Of a DNA stretch of 64,000 nucleotides, positions 1 through 12,421 are shown one piece after another. The position numbers and the translations under genes were made by a program. The stretch comes from Utricularia gibba (taxonomy: Eukaryota > Streptophyta > Magnoliopsida > Lamiales > Lentibulariaceae). A model generated the notes under the pieces. The model saw only the letters and a list, made by a program, of their open reading frames with translations, was not told the origin of the DNA and searched no databases. The stretch lies in assembly GCA_002189035.1 (NCBI GenBank), contig NEEC01000008.1:2914001-2978000 (forward strand), in the 5' to 3' direction. Each line of letters begins with the position of its first letter. Positions within the stretch are counted from its first letter, which is position 1.

Positions 1-71
1 CTCCAGCACAGAAATCAGATCTACACCGTCCCCAAGGGAGGGACGCCAAGAATGGAAGTGGGATGACTTAC

Positions 72-281
72 AGCACGAACAACCAGACTACGGCGCCTGG
101 CGGAGGAATCAAGCTTGTAAGGCAATGAAGGAGCGAAAGAGGCGCCCCCGGCGAATGTAGAGCCGTAGGAAACGGAGAGAGGAGAAACCGATTTCTTAAG
201 AGAACTGCGAGGTTTTGGGTTGAGATTGGAGTTAGATGAAACTAACGCAGACATGGAAGCGGCAAACGCCGAGCAAGCCAT
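72..281 (-). CDS. First exon of a plastid-targeted protein, 3' part beyond the window
   Basis: The minus-strand frame from the ATG at 281 encodes about 70 residues rich in Ser, Ala, Arg and Lys with almost no acidic residues, starting MACSAFAASMSALVSS and ending near RRRSLVVRA. This is the composition of a chloroplast transit peptide, and the VVRA segment looks like a processing site. The frame then meets a consensus donor (GCT/GTAAGT, exon end at 72), so the mature protein is encoded left of the window. An upstream in-frame ATG at 299 would add six residues; the later one gives the more typical start. I cannot identify the family from the transit peptide alone. Confidence 0.55.
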
Positions 282-300
282 GCTTCTTTCAAAGGGCAAA

Positions 301-733
301 ACACTCGACGGATAATGAACGGCGACGCTCGCCTCTCCACCTTGCTACTGCTTCCCCCAACTGTCCACTATTTGGCGAACAGACAAATTCAAACGGCGCC
401 GTTTCATACGTGGGACAAGACCAACTTTTCTCTAATTTTTAAAAGCATATTCTAAATTTCAAAATTAAAATTCAATTTTAAAAAGTTTTTTTTCATTGAA
501 AACAACTATTTTTTTTATTTATCATATATTTAACCAAATATATTCACTTTTTACACACTTAAATTATTCACTGGATTTGAACATGAAGTACCCCTAAGTT
601 ACATACATCAAGCTGCTGACTCTCAAAAGTGCAGGCATCACGCTCAGCGTTTGATTTGGATCCTCTTCAAGCTGCTAACTCTCAAAAGTACTCCATCATC
701 TCCTTCTTCATATTCGGTTAATGGAGCCCATAC
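301..733. other. Intergenic spacer
   Basis: This stretch holds the promoter side of the minus-strand plastid-protein gene and the 3' side of the NYN/LOTUS gene. It is AT-rich from about 430 to 570, with no convincing ORF. A direct repeat (AAGCTGCT.ACTCTCAAAAGT) occurs at about 610-630 and 669-689. No RNA gene or mobile element is apparent. Confidence 0.5.
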
Positions 734-2379
734 TCACTGAAGAAGGTATGCAGTGAGCATGCCGCCTTCCCCTCCAATGATGATGATATCTGATAACTTT
801 TCCAGTAGACTGATGAGCTTTGTGGCCCCAAACTTGGAAACATCAAGAGGGTGCTGGAAAAGCTTCGCATATTCCACCGGAAAACGACTCAAAAGCAAAT
901 GACCACCATACGTCTTCAGCAACTTGATCAACCGGCGCTTCAGATCATTGAGATCACCCGGTTGGGCAGACGTCCCAGGAAGAAAAGAGGATGCCTCAGA
1001 TACTGACTGTTGAAGGTACGCAACCCTGTTATTGGACTGCCCTCCAATGGCAATAACATCCGGTAACTTTTCCAAAAGGCTGATGAGCCTTGTAGCCCCA
1101 TATTCAGGCAAAATAAGAGGCTGTTGGAATAGCCTCGCATATTCTTGCTGAAACTGGTTCAAAGACAAGCAACCACCTGATAATTTGAGCAACTTTACAA
1201 GTTGGCATCTCAAAACATTCATATCCCCCGGAAGCAGAGACATTCCAAGCGAACAAGATGGCATCGTGTTCGACTGGCCAGTTTTTGCACTCTGGAATGT
1301 GTTCTTCCGTTCAGCTTCTCCAGCCTTTTTCCACTTACCATATTTTTTTGGAGTGGATACAGCAAGAAATGCTTCCTTGTTATCAGTATTCCCTCGAATG
1401 CTGATAACATCGGATAACTGTTCTAGATAATGGATGGGCTTTTCACCCCCGTATTCAGAAGAAATAAGAGGTCGCTGGAAAAGCTTCAAGTATTCCTTCG
1501 GGATATGATTCAGAGACAAACAGCCACCTGATAATTCGAGAGACTTCACGAGTTGGAACTTCATCTCATTCATGTCTCTTGGCTGCAGAATGGCCGTGCA
1601 ACCTTTATCAGTAGAAGGACGAGTTCTGGCTGATGTTTCAGGTGAAGAAGATGATATCTTAGCTGATTGGGAAGTTTGATAACTGTAAAAGGTCGCTGTT
1701 GAAGCACTGCTGATGCATTCAGATAGAGATTTCGATTCTTTAACTTGACTTCCCACAGACCCTTTGACAGGAGTCCTCATCATCTTGGCTGGAATAGAGC
1801 AAGGGGTGACAAAGCCCTTCCCATGAGCCAAGCTTGGCCAATCCCACACGAATCGGCCAGCATTCTGTAGTGCAGTGAAACACAAACACCAGTTGGGATG
1901 ACAAGAATAACATTGTACCCACGCTGGCCCAAAATATGAAGCGTGGGAGCAAAATCAGCATCTCCAGAGATAAGCATAATAGATGATGGAGGACGATTGT
2001 CTAAAGCGAAAAGGAACATGTCAACCAAGATGGCCTTATCAGCTGCTTCTTTTCGATTGTTTGGGACATCAACAATCTTGACTCCAGTTCTATAGAAACA
2101 TTCTCTAAACCGCTTCGAAAAAGACATTAAGTCCGCAAATGCTGAAAATAGAGTGACTTCTCCCTCTATCATGCTATTATTTTGCAATGCAGTCCTGATG
2201 TTACCTGCCACATCTTCAGGCAAAACATCACTAGGCACAGCACAGTTCTCTATGTCCCAAAAAATCCCAATGGGACCTTTTAGCAAACACTTATCGTTGC
2301 TAGGCATCTGCTTGGAATGGAATAATCCACTCATAACTCCTCCCATGATTACTGTTACACATGCATCATCATCTAACAT
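734..2379 (-). CDS. NYN-domain protein with three LOTUS (OST-HTH) domains, broken by a one-base frameshift
   Basis: The minus strand from 2379 encodes an NYN (PIN-like) nuclease domain: the motif GIFWDIENCAVP carries the first acidic patch and LISGDADFAP the second. After IPTGVCVS at about 1876 the homology continues in another frame (ALQNAGRFVWDWPS), followed by three LOTUS repeats, each with GG.L.L..(F/I)..EY.(R/K)LF..PL, ending at a stop at 734. This is the plant relative of MARF1/limkain-b1, which are RNA-binding or RNA-cleaving regulators; substrate and location cannot be read here. Joining the two frames needs one extra base near 1874-1876. I saw no splice-site pair that would do it. 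It is therefore a pseudogene, a recent loss-of-function allele, or an assembly error. The start is uncertain: ATGs at 2379, 2343 and 2334 are all in frame. Confidence 0.8.
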
Positions 2380-3698
2380 AATTAATTTCGATCATACAGG
2401 AACACAAGATGTAATGAAGAGCAAATCATATCATGCGAAGAATATGACAAAGATGAAATCCAGAACCTTGAAGAAGAAGGAACCGGAACCCCGAAAGACA
2501 AGAGGAAGCTGGGGCACTTCCTCAAATTCAAGGTCGGCAACTGAAAGAAGAATGAAGTCAGATCAAGAACGATCTTTTTTCAGATGAAGAACAGCTTTTG
2601 TTAAAGATATAACCATTGCTTCTTCTATTATAAAATCAATACTTGTAATTTAGAACTCAGTTTTTGGGAGTGAAGAACTCTACCTTCTTCTTCACCTTCT
2701 CTTCTGCACTCTCCTTCCCTGCCTTCTCCCTTCTTCAATTTTAATCTTCTCTATATGTTCCCTAAGTTTTGACAATTTCCTACTACACCTTGAGCAATCG
2801 ATATTCTGCTTTCCTGTCACACCTCAAATTCTAAACGATAAAGAGAGGAAATGAGCTTAAGAACAATATCAAAAACCATGTATCAAAATAATCAAACACA
2901 TTGAAGGTAAACCGTAAAACCAGTTAAGCAAACACATTGAAGGTGTAGAAAACAGGGTTGAAAATGAACACCCACAGAAGCAGTGCCTCGTCCCCAATAC
3001 TAAAAACAATGAGACAAATGGGGTTGATCAAATTGGAAAACTAAGTAAAGGTAGCTTTGAAGTTCCACGTAATAACCCAACCACTAAGGAAACTTTCTGC
3101 AACCGCCCTTTTCTTCTTTTCGATATGGTGGCATAGTGGATGCTACTTTGCTATGAACAAATTAAAAAAAAAAAAAAAAGAGACAACTTACATTCGCCAT
3201 TTCGATCCAAGAAGAACCCACGTCACCAACGCCTTCCCCTGACGAGGACGAAATCGACGGTTGCGTGGATTCACCAACAAATATAAGTGAAGCTCAATCG
3301 ACCGAGCTTCAAACCCCCTTGAAACGCGTTGACTAGACTCATTATTGATCGGGGAAAGGAAAAGACGCGTACGCTGCGCCGATCCCCGACAAGCCGCCAT
3401 AACCAACTTACGAAAACAGTAACTTCGGGGCATCAAAAAAAGTATCTTGCATTCCAATTTCCACCCAACATCTTTGGAAATACAGAAATCAGATGCAGAA
3501 ATCCTGCATTTTCACTCATCAATTTAATTTTAAGTAAAGGATAATTTGGTACTTGGCATACATCTTAAAAAAAAACATAATTAGAATAGATTCTGCATAA
3601 AACACAAACTTTCCAAGGAGTGCAGCAAAAACATGGGAATAGGTTCAGGGGAAAACATGAAGGAATTTGAACGGGAACCACAAATGGGAGCAGAGGGA
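2380..3698. other. Spacer with a possible 5' leader exon of the NYN/LOTUS gene
   Basis: There is no conserved coding sequence. On the minus strand a GC-richer block (about 3190-3440) ends in ATGGCGAAT followed by a consensus donor GTAAGT near 3193. It could be a 5' leader exon spliced to the NYN/LOTUS gene; the match is weak because no acceptor gives a clean in-frame join. A poly-A/T tract lies at 3165-3180. Confidence 0.3.
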
Positions 3699-4858
<1,160 letters not shown>

Positions 4859-4907
4859 CGCTGGAAACCTTACTCAGATCTGCTCCGCCGCGTCTACCTG
4901 TCTCTGA

Positions 4908-4992
4908 AACGAAACCCTAACTAGAATCATATACATAGTAAACTGGGCTCATTTGGGCTTTAAGCTACCCAATGGGCTTGTTCCCGGGCCGA
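4908..4992 (-). promoter_or_regulatory. Ribosomal-protein-type promoter elements (telo-box and site II)
   Basis: Just upstream of the eL24 start lie an AAACCCTAA telo-box (4912-4920) and three TGGGCT site II elements (4944-4949, 4954-4959, 4973-4978), then a GGGCC core at 4986-4990. The telo-box plus site II pair is the known signature of plant ribosomal-protein and cell-proliferation promoters, so this block probably drives eL24. Function is inferred from motif and position. Confidence 0.6.
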
Positions 4993-5580
4993 AACAGCAT
5001 AGAATTTGTCGGTTAAAATAAGATTTAATTAAACTCATTTAATTTTATCAATGTAATAAAAAAATATTATCGGGACATGATTCCATAATTTTAATTGAAT
5101 ACTTTAGTCATACCAGTTCAATAATTAAATTTTTTATCAAAAGAAAATGGCCACTTCTTATCTTCCCATGGTTCATTAGTAGTTGTGTTTTCAAATCCAC
5201 CAATTAACCAACAACTAAAACCCATTACCGATTTTTAGCAAATTACCGATACAAGAAATTTTCAATTTTGTGAGATATAGTATGTAAATAGTCATCATTA
5301 TTATGATACACTTTTATTTAAAACTATTATCCTTTTTTTGATTGGTCAAATTGATCAAAACTGGATTTTGAACCGAACCAATACAGTACCGGTTCGGTTT
5401 GTAATACCGGCTTGAAAACATAGATTAGTAGGCAATCTCCCAGTGTAAACCCATCCATGCAAAATATTCATTGGAGATGAGTAATATACAGAATCAGGTT
5501 GCACAGTTCAAACCTGAGGTCCAATGCAATTCCAGCAAAATGGCGATCATGTAGTCGCCTCCACCTCCATCTTCTTAGTG
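4993..5580. other. AT-rich spacer with a short inverted repeat
   Basis: No gene is visible. A perfect 9-base inverted repeat, AACCGAACC at 5371-5379 and GGTTCGGTT at 5391-5399, could form a hairpin with an 11-base loop. Sequences of this kind are common in plant transposon relics, but no terminal repeats or target duplication were found. Confidence 0.4.
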
Positions 5581-8500
5581 CTATTGCTCAATGGGTGAAA
5601 GTGCAGCAGTGTAGGAACCATCACTGTATTTCAAGCCTTTCAAATAAGCACGCCGTTTGTGGAGAGCTAGGCTTGTGTTCGGAATTCCGAAGTGCAAAGC
5701 GCTTTCTTGTTCCTTTCCGGTTGTGTTGTCGATGGCAAAGTTCAAGCCGACTGACATTGGTTCCGTGACAAAGCTGCGATGAGATAGGGGAATTTCATGC
5801 ATCAGCATGAAATGTTCAGTTGGACATGGATGATTAAGGGGAGGTAATTCAATGAACTTGACTAAAGCAAAGCACATTAGCCTTGCTTCCAACCCTTGAG
5901 ATAACCGAAGAGAGAAAATCACATGAGATCTTCGTTTAAGAGCAGGAAGAATGGGAATACCTGGCCTGAAAGTCGGCGCCATTGGTGCGCATAGTATCAC
6001 AGATACCACAAATCAGCCAAGGTGGAAGAAGGGCATCCTTAATTTCAACGCTGTAGCAGATGCCAGGAGCAGAAGCACTCCCGGTTTCAAAAGCCGAAGT
6101 AGAGCCTGTTTGTTGGGATGACATGTAACCAACTTTTCTCACCTGCTTGCATTTAACCTGCACAGTTGCAAAAGGATGGATGCTTTAGAATGTCGAAGCA
6201 TGCAGGGAACATATGCATATATTATTTGATTGTTAAATAATTTGACAACTCAGAACGCATCACTCATGAAGACCCATTTTTGAGAAACCCCCCTTTTTTT
6301 TACCGTAGGCATAGTTTTTTTCATACCAGAACAAAATGGTGATGAGCTAACCTCGGGAGAAGAAAGTGCAGCATTCTCAAACGGAACAGGTGCATATAGA
6401 ACTGGTACATCACCGCCAGTCAAAGTTGTCAATAAGAATCTGAAAGCAAAGACAGGGAAAACTTAGATACAAATGGTCACACATGATCTTCATGCTTCGT
6501 ACACGATATGCTCCCTGGGACCAACCTATAATTTAATATAAAGTCATATAATGCATGCACATTTTTTGGTCCAGTAAACATCAACAAGGATTGTGGGGTG
6601 TTATCAACACCGGGGATTCCCTCTGGAACTCGAGTCTGTCATGTGGTTGAATCACAAGTTAGGGTTGGTGAACAATAAATATGTTAAAATGCACATCAAT
6701 ACTGTGCTAAATTGTGGACCTGGCCAAGATTATGTCTTTCAATTTCTGAAAGTTCAACAAGGTCTTCTGCAGTTCCTTCTTCCATTTTGGAGCAGCAAAG
6801 AGGCATTGAGAAAAGAACATCCTGAACCATAATAAACAGAAAACGTGGAAAGGTAAAGTTCATATGATATTTAGCAGTTACATTTTTATGAAAACGTTAA
6901 ACTTACATGCTGTTTCAGAAGCGACCTTAAATTTCTCGTAGACTGAGATATATAAGCACAGCACAAAGACTTTGTTTGGTTTGCGCAATCAGATAAAGTG
7001 AACATTACTACAAACTGTGAGCTGCAAACTGCACATAACAGTGTGAAAAAAAAAAATCAAAAGAACCATCTAAAGAACGATAGCAAAAACAATTGCAAGA
7101 TGGAAAGCATACAAACAGATGGTGGGCTAGATGATATAATATTTTCAATTATTTCAATAATTCAAGATTTGAAAAAACGTGACAAGACGTTATTTAGCTC
7201 AATTTTCACTATTTGTGGCAAAAGGCAATACCATAGAAGATTCTACAAAGCCTCCTCCGCAGCATATAATAAAGACCTCGAAATGACTCCTCCCATGCCT
7301 GCTGCCGTTTATCAAGGAAGTCTGTTTTTTCATTGATAGAGGATGTAAGAATTGCTTAGACCTATGTAGCAACAAAAGAATGGAGCAGTTATAAGGAGGA
7401 TGTTCAATAAAGTTACACCTCCTGGTGCAGACGCCAACGCTGATATTGCTTGACATGGAAGACAAACTTGCGGGTGTACCCATGAGTGTAAAGTTCCCAG
7501 AGGACCCGATAATTCACTTTTAATTTTAGGTTGACAATCTCCACTCGGAAACATAGACGTGCTGCTTATTGAAGCAGAATTTATTAACCGGTGAAACCTG
7601 TAAAAATATTCTGAAAGATGTCAAATGAAATATTAAGATTTCTGGAAAAGCAGGTGCTAAGAAAAGCAAGAAGGGTTATGGTTACCAGCTCACAGGCGAT
7701 GAGGATATTAAGTGCATTTTAGTTTTGAGGGTGAAATCTAAAGGAATTCCTCTGGTGGACACAGAAAATTCTGTGAAAATTGTTGGTAAACCATTTCCTG
7801 ACATGTCGGTGGTCGCTTTCAATGGAGCTGGAGCAATAGATTCATGTGAAACCAAGCCCTTCAAAGCTGTACCCTGTAGACACCGGAGTATTTTGGAACT
7901 CATTCATATATTGGCAAGTTGAATTGAAAAAAGTTACCATATCCATAAATAATGAGCAATCTGTCTTTTCATCACGAAGTGATAATTCCCGCACAGTTTT
8001 GAATGTACTGAAATTCTGTGTGGAGTTGTCACCCATATTTGAAGCATTGCCACTTTCAGAAGTGATGGCATCCCCTGGACTTAAGCACGTAAATACAAAA
8101 TTTGAGTCAGTCCATAACATAAAATATACAGAAGTTAAAAACTGTCATAAAGGGAGATGGGGTATACAGAAAATTTGGTTCTCGATTTTGAGACATAACA
8201 CCCAATGGAGCACTGGAATGCAAATGGCAGCTCCCGAAATTCTTAGAAACAGTTTCCTGCCAAGGTTTTATAACAAATTACAAAAACTACGGGTAAGAGA
8301 ATTCGCTAAACCAAGCAAGCACTTTCTAACCTTCGATGAATCCTCCTTTCTGGGAAGCAGTCTACTGATTTTAGTGACAGGATAATGTTCATCCATCCTT
8401 GTACATCGTGGTCCTTTTGATGAATCACATGTCTTGTGCCTGAAGATGAGTTAATTAAGAGCGAACAGAAATACAATACCAATGATTATGACAAACTAAT

Positions 8501-8965
8501 ACCTCATGTCACTAGTAAAAGATGGTGATTCATCCATTGTTTCCACTGAAAGCCTTCTCCTCAATAATTCTCCCTGTAACATTAGAGAATTGAAACAGAA
8601 ACTGTCTGATACATTCTATAAAATCATGTACAAACAGCGCCGAATTTTTAGGAATTAGAGATCAAAATAATTGTATTTCTCCACTACCCTAGCTCACATT
8701 CCACAGCTTATAACCATAACATAGTAGGAATACCACACCCAAACACACAAAAAAATTAATGAATTTTAATTAAGTGGACACAACAATACCAAAATATATA
8801 AAAAAAATTCATATCCAGGGATAGCAAAGGTACTCTTAATTCAGATGGAGTTTTCCGCTTCATGTTTTTCCCGGTAACCATCAAACCCCTGCTTGCAGTA
8901 GATACAGGGCCAAAATGCAGCGCATTTTGCGCGGGCAGGTCACCGGCCGTGGCAACCTTGGTCAT
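5581..8965 (-). CDS. DONSON: DONSON (downstream neighbor of Son) homolog, replication-initiation factor
   Basis: About 13 minus-strand exons can be chained in frame: 8965-8834, 8573-8503, 8439-8331, about 8263-8172, 8079-7957, 7866-7685, 7598-7431, 7353-7232, 7045-6908, 6833-6724, 6441-6354, 6157-5961 and 5773-5581. The N-terminus has KRKTPSELRGELLRRRLS. The middle has RGIPLDFTLKTKMHLISSSP, then AWEESFRGLYYMLRRRLCRI leading into FVVMF. The C-terminus has LPPWLICGICDTMRTNGADF and FVTEPMSVGLNF. These are family hallmarks of DONSON, a replisome-associated protein needed for CMG helicase assembly and fork stability in animals; the plant role is inferred by homology. The start is the ATG at 8965; no disabling lesion was seen. 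Internal exon borders are approximate where not tied to a conserved codon join. Confidence 0.9.
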
Positions 8966-9616
8966 TTTAGTGCCTGCATACATCACAGAAATCCCTAAAA
9001 TCCAAAGAAAAAAGCGAAAACAAAATCTCAAACAAAAATGACAACAACAGCATCTGTCATAACCTGAAAATCCATTAGAAACCGCCAAAATTATCTATGG
9101 TTCATCACTCACCTTCTTCGCCGACGGCAGTTCGACGGCGCGGAATATGAAGGTTTTAAAAATATCTGGGTTTTCCCTCGCTCGTATGTCGTGTACATTT
9201 GCCGTCAAGTGCCGTTATTGCTTGACGGCCGTTGGTAGCGAATTTGTTTCTTTGTTTAAATAGCAGGATTTCGAATTTGAGTTGGGCTTCGTAAAAAAAC
9301 GCGAGCCCAGCCCAGCCCAGCATCGTCATATAGGGGAGAGATTTTGTATTTCGTTTAAAGTAGGGGAGTACACATTATTACAGTAAAATCTGGGGACTAA
9401 GTTACAAATAAAATTATACTAATTTTATTAAATCGGACTTTCATTAACGATATCCAAAATCTCCCCATAGAAGCTTAAGAAGATTAATTGCTAAAAACGC
9501 CCTCATTTTTTCTATTTTTACAGAACGCCGTCAATTCTGCAGCAAGTTGCAGCCTCTCGCCGTCGCCGTCATTGCATCTTCTCCGGCAGCTTCCTCGCCC
9601 ATCTGGTCGCCTTTTG
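8966..9616. promoter_or_regulatory. Probable shared promoter of DONSON (-) and FLX-like (+)
   Basis: The two genes are head-to-head. Between them lies a cluster of site II-type motifs: TGGGCT at about 9282-9287 and three overlapping GCCCA units in AGCCCAGCCCAGCCCAGC (about 9305-9322). Site II elements are known in proliferation-linked plant promoters, which suits DONSON. Bidirectional use is inference. Confidence 0.45.
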
Positions 9617-9693
9617 CAGTTTTCTACTGTAGTCTTCAGGCCTCAGTTTTCTACTGTAGTCTTCAGGCCTCAGTTTTCTACTGTAGTCTTCAG
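9617..9693 (+). repeat. 27-bp tandem repeat, nearly three copies
   Basis: Copies start at 9617, 9644 and 9671 with the unit CAGTTTTCTACTGTAGTCTT plus CAGGCCT; the third copy diverges after 23 bases. It lies in the probable 5' leader of the FLX-like gene. The copies look identical over the shared part, so the expansion is recent. Confidence 0.9.
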
Positions 9694-10285
9694 ATTACCG
9701 TAAGGCGCCGTGGTTTCGACTTTGGCATAATTTTGAGTGTTTTCTTGCACTCTGTTTGATGAAGGATATTCTTTGTTGTTACTGGGTTGATAACAAAAGT
9801 TTTGAAGATGGTATTGTGCTAATTTCGTTAAATATTATGCCAATTTCGTTGAAGATCAATGATGTGATGCCATGTAAAGCTGTATCTGTATATGCATTTA
9901 GGTTACTTGTAGCATCATCTAAGGATTATCTCAGTTGATCACTCGAAGTCAATCCCTCCTCTTAGAAGTCTCCCTTTCAGCAAAGAATCGTTGAAGAATT
10001 CCTTCATCAATTGAATGACTGCAATTTAAGGCAAGTTTTTTGACTGTGTGCAGAGTTCTGTTCTTCCCTGAAATTGTTCTTTTTGTTGCTTATATCATGA
10101 AACATTTCAAAAGATTGCTTTTTTGTGCCTTTGAAATCGACGAGCTGCTTGATGTGTGTCCCGTTGTTTTTTGGAAATAGGGGGATCTGTAATTAATATT
10201 TGAAATCACTCTAAGTTTCTGTGCGTACCCTCCTTGATGATTTCAAGAGGTTCACCTGAAGATTCATTTTGTATAGTATCTAGGA

Positions 10286-11311
10286 ATGATACCTGAGGCT
10301 TCAAGACCTCGTCCATTCCATGTTATGGAACCAATTCCACCTGTGGAATTTTTGGAGAAGACACTTGCGACACAGGAAGCAAGGCTTGAACAGCTTGCCA
10401 GGGACAATCGTATATTGATATCTAGTCATATGAGGTTGGTGGACACTGTTGCAGCTGCAAGAATAGAAGCTGACAGACTCAGAGAACACATAAGAAATAT
10501 CCAGGCTGAGGGCGATATAGAAGTACGGATTATCTTGGACAGGTACTCGAAAATAGAAGCTGAAATTGGAGCTGGAGATACCGTGAGAAGAGACATTCAG
10601 GAAGCCCGCAAGGAAGCTCAGAGCTTATTGACATCAAAGATGATGCTAACGTCTGCGATCGACCAGGCTACAAAAGAACTGGCAAAGGCGCGTGTGGACA
10701 TAGACAATATTCCTAGAATGCATGTTCAACTTGATAGCCTGAGGCAGGAGCAGCTGAGATTACGGTAATTTAACTCTTTTTGCATTTGCTGCTAACCTTG
10801 AATGAATCCTTGAAATTTCATATCTTCCTTCTTACAACTTTAACTTCTCATATACAAAAAAACAGCAAAACTTTCGAGTATGAAAAGGGGCTGAACACCG
10901 AGAAAGTTGAGCAAATGAAGAGGCTGGAAAAAGACTTGGTTGTTGTGGCTGAGGAGGTTAAAAAATTGCGGAACAGGTTATCGGAAGCCGAGAGGAGAAC
11001 CCCTGGTAAAATTTACACTTTACTTACTATGATCTCCTCCTCCAATGGCCAAAACTGAAACCTCCCATATGTTTGTAGCTGCTGTTCCTTGTGATGCTCC
11101 ATTTGTAAACCGAAACCCTCCAAATCCTCTACCAGCTCAGAGATGCTATGCAGAGAGTTTCAGCAGACCGCACCTCCATCTGGATGGCGGTGACAGCAAT
11201 TCTCACCGGAATCAAAACGACGCCGGCACCTCTCATCCCCCTGCTCTGGAGAAGGGTGCTGGCGATCCTGCTTCAGGTACGGACAGTGACATGTCCTACG
11301 ATGAATTGTAG
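10286..11311 (+). CDS. FLX-like (FLOWERING LOCUS C EXPRESSOR-like) coiled-coil protein
   Basis: Three exons (10286-10764, 10866-11005, 11079-11311) join exactly to 283 codons plus a stop. The product is mostly a long coiled coil: LEKTLATQEARLEQLARDN, then IEADRLREHIRNIQAEGDIE, and in exon 2 EKVEQMKRLEKDLVVVAEEV. A low-complexity Pro/Asn/Gly tail follows. This order (short N-terminus, EARLEQLA..N..L....RL, long helix) matches plant FLX/FLX-like proteins. Arabidopsis FLX and FLL4 act with FRI in the nucleus to activate FLC; other FLX-like members have no settled role. The N-terminus lacks the usual MAGR/MSGR-type glycine-rich lead, so an upstream coding exon cannot be excluded. Confidence 0.8.
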
Positions 11312-12421
11312 ATCATGAAGTGGAAGATGTTGATGCCTCTGAATGGAAGCTAATACATCACAGTTTCTTCCCTGCAATCTACACCAGTGGGGAAAAAATC
11401 AGTAGCTCGTCAAGGTTTTCTTTATTATCCTATATTTAGCGTTTTTTTAGCATAATATTTTAAATTAAATTAGTAAATCTAATTTTAGAAAATGCATAGG
11501 ATGCCAAATTTTAAGATCAAAACAATCTTAAAGAAGTGATTTTAGAAGTACTTTAGTTTTTTTTGAAATAATAGTACTCCATTTTTTTCAATTTTTTTCA
11601 AAAAATTAAAGTATTTTATTGTTTTAACTTCATCTAAATTAGAAGTAACGTATGTTTTATTAGAGAGTCATTTTTAAAAATATTTTTATTGAAATTAAAA
11701 CTGCACAAACATACCTTTAGGATGAACAATATAAAATCGGTTTAAAACTTCTTCCATTTATAGAAAATTTCGTTTTTTTTTAATAATAATATTTATTTAT
11801 AAACACAATTATCATAAATTTTATAAATATGTATTTTAAAATGTTATTAATTTTGACAAACATATTTAAATAAATACATCTCTGAAAAAAAAAGCCCATC
11901 ATCAAGTGCAAATAGTACTATGTTTGTCGGAAATATTTTCAGGGAAGCAGATTTAGTTATCTAAGTACAGTGAGGAGAAAAGATTAATGTAAAGTCGGAA
12001 GCATGGATGATTTGATGTGAAACAGTCGATGGCGACTTGGGACAGCAACAAGTGCATATGAGAAAAAGTCAAAATTTCAATGCAGAAGATATTATAGAGA
12101 GGATCCCGGAGGATCCAAGGTTTCCGCTTTAGGAGTTATCTTTGAGGTTTTCAACAATGGCTGGTGTGGAGGAAAAAGCTTGATTTCAAAGCGCATGCGC
12201 TTATTTATTCGCGGAGTGGCATCTCATCATTTACTTTTCTTCCCCACCGCTCTTTATTTTGAGGTGTGTCTGAGAATGAATTGAATTCCTGTTTCTGGGT
12301 TTGGGAGATCTCCGGTGTTTTATATTCACAATTTAATTTTTTTTTTCTGGGTTTTGTTTTCCACAGGTCTTGGTGCGTTCCCACGTATTTTTGTTTTGCT
12401 CTGGGCCATTCTCTTCCTTCT
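11312..12421. other. AT-rich spacer and RHF2A 5' leader
   Basis: From 11400 to 11930 the DNA is very AT-rich, with homopolymer A/T runs and no gene. From about 12000 it becomes more balanced and probably contains the RHF2A promoter and leader. A short upstream ORF (ATG at 12156, nine codons including the stop) may lie in the leader. No transposon ends were recognised. Confidence 0.4.

Noticed and set aside
2153-2587. Plus-strand ORF of 144 codons
   Set aside because: Most of it is the antisense of the NYN domain and the remainder is low-complexity Lys/Arg/Ser; no homology.
5371-5399. Inverted repeat as a MITE
   Set aside because: Only 9 bases per arm, with no terminal repeats or target-site duplication found.
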